Below, piece after piece: positions 6,066-9,519 of a stretch of 9,519 nt of DNA. Position numbers and translations under genes: made by a program. The DNA lies in contig JAFVXS010000264.1 in the NCBI GenBank assembly GCA_017501025.1, positions 1 through 9,519 of the forward strand. The letters are read 5' to 3'. Positions within the stretch are counted from its first letter, which is position 1, and every line of letters starts with the position of its first letter. The notes beneath the pieces are model-generated. The model worked only from the letters and a program-made list of their open reading frames with translations. It searched no databases and was not told where the DNA came from. The DNA is from Alistipes sp. GTDB lineage: Bacteria > Bacteroidota > Bacteroidia > Bacteroidales > Rikenellaceae.

Positions 6066-8552
6066 TTAGTGTGCTTCGAGCCAAGTGGCACCGCTACCGC
6101 AATCGGCACGCAGTGGGATACGCATCTCGACAGCCTGCTCCATAGCCTCGCGGACAAGCCTCTCGACACGCTCTCGCTCCGCAGGTACAACCTCCAAAAC
6201 AACCTCGTCGTGTACCTGCATAATCATAGCCGACTGCAAGCCCTCCTCGTGCAACGCACGGGCGATACGCACCATAGCCAACTTCATAATATCGGCAGCC
6301 GAGCCCTGTATCGGTGCATTTATGGCGTTGCGTTCTGCCAAACCTCGCACCGTAGCGTTACGCGATGCTATGTCGGCAAGATAGCGACGACGACCGAAAA
6401 TCGTGGTGCAGTAGCCCCGCTCACGAGCCGCAGCAATACTCTCGTCCATATATCGTTTTACATCGGGATAGGATGCAAAGTAGCCATCTATCAGTGTCTT
6501 CGCCTCCGCACGAGGTATCGACAATCGTTGCGAAAGCCCAAATACCGAGATACCGTAGATTATACCGAAGTTGGCAGTCTTTGCCTGACGACGCTCCTCG
6601 GAGGTAACCTCCTCTATCGGCTTCTTGAAAATCTTTGCAGCCGTAGCCGAGTGGATATCCTCGTCCGCCAAAAATGCCTCGCAAAGAGCCTTGTCGCCGC
6701 TCAAATGTGCCATAACACGCAACTCGACCTGCGAGTAGTCAGCCGACATCAACAACATCCCATCCGACGGGATAAATGCCGCACGGATAGGTCGCCCTAT
6801 GGCATCGCGAATAGGGATGTTTTGCAAATTCGGGTTGGTCGATGACAACCGCCCCGTAGCTGTAACTGCCTGATTATACGATGTATGAATACGTCCCGTA
6901 TGTGGCTCAACCAACTGTGGCAGAGCATCGACATAGGTCGAAAGCAACTTTTTCAGCGTGCGATACTCCAACACCTGTCGCACAACATCACTCTTCGAGG
7001 CGAACTCCATAAGGTACTCCTCGTCGGTGCTGAACTGTCCCGATTTGGTGCGTTTCGGCTTCTCGGCAAGTTTCAATTTGCCAAACAGCACCTCGCCCAA
7101 CTGACGTGCCGAGTTGATATTGAGCGTCGGTTCGTCGGCAGCTTCACGGATAGAGCGTTCCAACTGCTCCATATCGGTTGTCAGCCGCTTCGAGTACTCT
7201 CGCAGGGACTCCGAGTCGATGCGGACTCCGCGATACTCCATCGCCGCCAAGACATCAATCATCGGCTCCTCGATATCCGTATAGAGGTTGCACATCCCCT
7301 CACGCTCCAACTCGCCCCACAACACGTGACGCAGTTGCAGCGTAATATCGGCATCCTCGCCCGCATACTCGGCAATTCGCTCGGTGGCAATCATATCCAT
7401 TGTCAGCTGCTTCTGTCCCTTGCCGATAAGTGTCTCGATAGGTTGCGGAGAGTAGTGAAGATAACGCTCCGCCAAGAGATTCATATTGTGACGAGCCTCC
7501 GAATCGAGCAGGTAGTGCATAATCATAGTGTCGTACTTGCGTCCCAACACCTGCACACCCAGACGTCGCATAAAGAGCATATCGAACTTTATATTCTGAC
7601 CCACTTTCGCAATCTGCTCACTCTCGAAGATTGGTCGCAGAATATCGGCATACTGCTGCTCGAAATCGGCACGCAACACACCTCGGTCGGCATAGTCGAA
7701 CGGAACATACCACGCCCGATGCGGCTCGATGGCAAAGGCTATACCCACAATACGGTCGGCAAAGATATTGAAACCCGTAGTCTCGATATCGAAGGCAAAC
7801 TCCTTGTATCGGGATATCGTGGCGACCATCTCTTGCAGAGACTCCGCCGAACGGACTATGCGATAGTCGTGTTCAACGCTTTCGAGACTCTTCATCGGCT
7901 CCTCCGCAACAGGCATACTCTCCTCGGCATTTTTATCAGCACTCTCCTCGACCTCCACCGCTTGTCGTTCGTTCGACTCGACAACGCTCGGCTCCTCGCC
8001 AAAACCATCGAAGAGCGAGCCCTGCTGTTGCTGTATCATACGCTGACGCTCTCCCGCCTTTTGACGTGCAATATTTGCCAACTGCACCTGCGGAAGTTGT
8101 TTCGGTGCCACCTCTTCGGCAGGCATTACATTCCGCAAATCAGATAAAAAGCCATTGAAATTAAGTTCGGCAAAGAGAGCCCTCAAATCGTCAAAACGAG
8201 GACAGCAGACCGTAAGTGCCGCTGCATCGAACTCAATAGGCACATCCAGACGAATGGCCGTCAGCGACTTTGCCAAACGCAAAGCATCGACCGACGAACG
8301 GATATTCTCGCCCTGACGCCCCTTGATGGAGTCGGCGTTGGCGATAATCTGCTCCACATCGCCCCACTCGGCAACCAACTTCGCGGCACCCTTCTCGCCT
8401 ATGCCCGGAACACCGATAATATTGTCGGAGGCATCGCCCCACAAAGCCAATATAAGCTCACAAGTTCGGGGCGGTCGATACCGTACTTCTCGCGGATGGC
8501 GTCGCAATCGACAATCTCGATACGGTCGCTCTTCTGCTTGTAAATCTTGCAA
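6066..8552 (-). CDS. polA: DNA polymerase I, frameshifted 3' part (H3TH motif, 3'-5' exonuclease and polymerase domains)
   Basis: The open frame is 828 residues, but only residues from about 33 onward are polymerase I; the first 32 are an out-of-frame reading of the 5' part. Residues 34-60 hold the GDASDN and GVPGIGEK (H3TH) part of the 5' nuclease. An acidic, Gln-rich linker (about 145-230) follows. The proofreading domain keeps all acidic residues: D255 and E257 (DIET), N320/D324 (NIKFD), and Y396/D400 (YAGED). The polymerase has motif A D605 (DYSQVELR), motif B R654, K658, F662 and Y666, and motif C H781-D782 (QVHDEVV). It ends in the typical SGATWLEAH. Polymerase I fills gaps in repair and Okazaki-fragment processing. 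No further stop or shift is seen across 795 residues. Whether this part is translated alone is unknown; no obvious own ribosome-binding site was identified. Confidence 0.9.
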   Translation of the reverse strand: MQDLQAEERPYRDCRLRRHPREVRYRPPRTCELILALWGDASDNIIGVPGIGEKGAAKLVAEWGDVEQIIANADSIKGRQGENIRSSVDALRLAKSLTAIRLDVPIEFDAAALTVCCPRFDDLRALFAELNFNGFLSDLRNVMPAEEVAPKQLPQVQLANIARQKAGERQRMIQQQQGSLFDGFGEEPSVVESNERQAVEVEESADKNAEESMPVAEEPMKSLESVEHDYRIVRSAESLQEMVATISRYKEFAFDIETTGFNIFADRIVGIAFAIEPHRAWYVPFDYADRGVLRADFEQQYADILRPIFESEQIAKVGQNIKFDMLFMRRLGVQVLGRKYDTMIMHYLLDSEARHNMNLLAERYLHYSPQPIETLIGKGQKQLTMDMIATERIAEYAGEDADITLQLRHVLWGELEREGMCNLYTDIEEPMIDVLAAMEYRGVRIDSESLREYSKRLTTDMEQLERSIREAADEPTLNINSARQLGEVLFGKLKLAEKPKRTKSGQFSTDEEYLMEFASKSDVVRQVLEYRTLKKLLSTYVDALPQLVEPHTGRIHTSYNQAVTATGRLSSTNPNLQNIPIRDAIGRPIRAAFIPSDGMLLMSADYSQVELRVMAHLSGDKALCEAFLADEDIHSATAAKIFKKPIEEVTSEERRQAKTANFGIIYGISVFGLSQRLSIPRAEAKTLIDGYFASYPDVKRYMDESIAAARERGYCTTIFGRRRYLADIASRNATVRGLAERNAINAPIQGSAADIMKLAMVRIARALHEEGLQSAMIMQVHDEVVLEVVPAERERVERLVREAMEQAVEMRIPLRADCGSGATWLEAH

Positions 8553-8986
8553 TGCTCACGCACCAACTGCCCGTAGTCCTTATCGGGCGTAACCATATAG
8601 ACATCGTAGCCCGCTGCCATACCCTTCATTGCAAGCGTGCCGATAACATCGTCGGCTTCGAAACCCGGAACTTCGAGAATCGGAATACACATAGCCTCGA
8701 CGATACGCTTGACGTATGGCACCGAGAGTTTTATATCCTCGGGCGTAGGTGGGCGGTTTGCCTTATATTCGGGTGAGATTGTGCGACGAAACGAGCCCCC
8801 CGCAGGGTCAAATGCCACACCGAGCAGGTCGGGCTTCTCACGACGCTGGATATCTCGCAGAAAAGCCGTAAAACCATATATGATGGAGGTATTCAGACCG
8901 TTGCGATTTCGCATAGGTCGCCCCATAAATGCGTAGTAGTACTTGTAAATCAGTGCGTAGGCATCAACTAAAAAGAGTCGCTTCAT
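8399..8986 (-). CDS. polA: DNA polymerase I, frameshifted 5' part (N-terminal 5'-3' nuclease domain)
   Basis: The open frame is 195 residues; the first 176 are the N-terminal half of the polymerase I 5' nuclease, and the last 19 are frameshifted nonsense. Visible active-site acids are D8 (LFLVDAY), D60 (AFDPAGG), E110 with D112 and D113 (FEADDV), and D135 and D137 (TPDKD). The YKANRPP segment (74-80) is typical of the family. After V176 the frame should continue into ILALWGDASDN, but that sequence lies one base out of frame. The H3TH motif and the last acidic residues are therefore missing, so this fragment alone should not be an active flap nuclease. Joining the two frames gives about 973 residues, a plausible full-length enzyme. 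The ATG at 8986 starts directly at the conserved N terminus, 35 bases after queD. Confidence 0.88.
   Translation of the reverse strand: MKRLFLVDAYALIYKYYYAFMGRPMRNRNGLNTSIIYGFTAFLRDIQRREKPDLLGVAFDPAGGSFRRTISPEYKANRPPTPEDIKLSVPYVKRIVEAMCIPILEVPGFEADDVIGTLAMKGMAAGYDVYMVTPDKDYGQLVREHCKIYKQKSDRIEIVDCDAIREKYGIDRPELVSLYWLCGAMPPTILSVFRA
8451..8462 (-). other. Frameshift site within polA (one base missing)
   Basis: On the coding strand the 5' frame reads GAA CTT GTG AGC TTA (E L V S L) down to 8453. The downstream frame resumes with ATA TTG GCT TTG TGG (I L A L W) from 8453. A ribosome would have to step back one base, or one base must be restored, to give ELVSLILALWGD, which fits the family. No homopolymer and no classical X XXY YYZ slippery heptamer is present. 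A real recent deletion or an assembly error is therefore more likely than programmed frameshifting. Confidence 0.85.
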
Positions 8987-9021
8987 TGCTCAAAATTTAT
9001 TCGTTCTTCCTCTATTTCCGA

Positions 9022-9468
9022 CTACTCGTTATCGGCTGCAAACCACTCGGCATAGGAGGTTGCCGTCTCGTGCAGACGCAGCGAGTGTAACCGCACACCC
9101 TGTGGCAGAGCCGCATCGATGCGGTGGGCAAAGTCGTAGAGCATATTCTCGCACGTCGGCTGATAATCGACCACCACAATCCGCTCGGCAATGCCCTCCA
9201 ACGAGCCGAGCAGTCGCTCTGCCTCGCTGCTGCGACGCAAAATCAGCGAGTGGTCCAATCGTGACACAACCTCACGTGAAACGATAGCCTTCAACTCGCC
9301 GAAATCCATCACCATACCCAACTTGGGCGAAGAGTCATCCGCAACGGGCTCACCCACAACCGTAACATACAGGCGGTAGGAGTGACCGTGCAACTCGCGG
9401 CACAATCCATCGTAGCCCCACAAGACGTGGGCAGCCTCGAACGTAAACTCTTTGGTCAATCTAATCAT
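9022..9468 (-). CDS. queD: 6-carboxy-5,6,7,8-tetrahydropterin synthase (QueD / PTPS family)
   Basis: This 148-residue protein belongs to the 6-pyruvoyl-tetrahydropterin synthase fold. Zinc ligands are H14 (FEAAH), H27 and H29. The catalytic cysteine C23 sits in CRELHGH, the pattern of bacterial QueD. D72-H73 (RLDHSL) complete the catalytic relay, and E107 (PTCEN) and E134 (LHETATS) match the pterin-anchoring region. QueD turns 7,8-dihydroneopterin triphosphate into 6-carboxytetrahydropterin, an early step toward queuosine in tRNA. A tetrahydropterin-synthase role with a different product cannot be excluded from sequence. It is a cytosolic enzyme with no signal peptide. Its ATG overlaps the preceding gene's TGA in an ATGA arrangement, implying translational coupling. 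Other queuosine genes are not in view. Confidence 0.92.
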   Translation of the reverse strand: MIRLTKEFTFEAAHVLWGYDGLCRELHGHSYRLYVTVVGEPVADDSSPKLGMVMDFGELKAIVSREVVSRLDHSLILRRSSEAERLLGSLEGIAERIVVVDYQPTCENMLYDFAHRIDAALPQGVRLHSLRLHETATSYAEWFAADNE

Positions 9469-9518
9469 CGCGTACGGCTGTATTTGTCGAGATAGTCGAT
9501 ATGTGGCTCACGCTGGAA
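9465..9518 (-). CDS. C-terminal end of an unidentified upstream gene (partial)
   Basis: Reading in from the right edge, one frame gives 17 codons (F Q R E P H I D Y L D K Y S R T R) followed by TGA at 9467-9465. That stop overlaps the queD start codon in ATGA, the usual arrangement of coupled genes in an operon, and this is the main support for the call. The remaining stretch is too short to identify the family. Its gene would begin beyond the window. Confidence 0.55.
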   Translation of the reverse strand, partial: FQREPHIDYLDKYSRTR

Positions 9519-9519
9519 C

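Noticed and set aside
6041..6202. Upstream extension of the histidine phosphatase to an ATG at 6202
   Set aside because: The extra 54 residues overlap the conserved polA C terminus and would place a long Arg- and Ser-rich stretch ahead of an obvious signal peptide.
3763..8147. Other long plus-strand frames opposite the PHP, phosphatase and polA genes (3763-4854, 4760-5518, 6885-8147)
   Set aside because: All are in the same register as the antisense frame in lacZ. The repetition across four genes shows a codon-bias effect rather than hidden genes.
8451..8462. Programmed -1 ribosomal frameshift in polA
   Set aside because: There is no slippery heptamer, no homopolymer and no clear internal Shine-Dalgarno sequence; the Leu TTA codon would re-pair poorly one base back. 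Mutation or assembly error fits better.

Overview
The window most likely comes from a member of the Bacteroidales (gut Bacteroidota). This is inferred from protein character: a secreted five-domain LacZ-type GH2 enzyme, an exported PHP phosphoesterase, an exported clade-2 histidine phosphatase, and a family-A DNA polymerase that keeps its proofreading motifs. A-rich leaders with weak or absent Shine-Dalgarno sequences also fit. The genus cannot be fixed from the sequence alone. All recognisable genes lie on the minus strand, so transcription runs from high to low coordinates.

In transcription order, the right edge holds the last 17 codons of an unidentified gene, overlapping queD (9022-9468) by 4 bases. 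Next comes polA (8986 down to 6066), which a one-base frameshift near 8454-8458 breaks into two reading frames. It is followed by a secreted histidine-type acid phosphatase (6040-4709) and a secreted PHP-domain phosphoesterase (4674-3535). Gaps between these genes are only 25 to 35 bases, so they look like one transcription unit. It joins housekeeping functions (queuosine/tetrahydropterin chemistry, DNA repair) to two exported phosphate-ester hydrolases.

A 331-base intergenic region (3204-3534) then separates the PHP gene from a secreted beta-galactosidase, lacZ (3203-96). This region is the most unusual part of the window. It contains three related copies of a unit of about 56 to 62 bases, two direct and one inverted, with the inverted pair forming a 128-base imperfect palindrome that starts just after the PHP stop codon. 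It also holds a second element made of 9-base CTAACG-type tandem repeats plus two small hairpins. A related copy of that second element lies just after the lacZ stop codon, so the two copies flank lacZ in the same orientation. Immediately upstream of lacZ are three 10-base tandem units and a 14-base inverted repeat, which could be regulatory.

No mobile-element gene, RNA gene, CRISPR array or defence gene is visible. The points worth following up are the polA frameshift and the mosaic, hairpin-rich intergenic repeats around lacZ.
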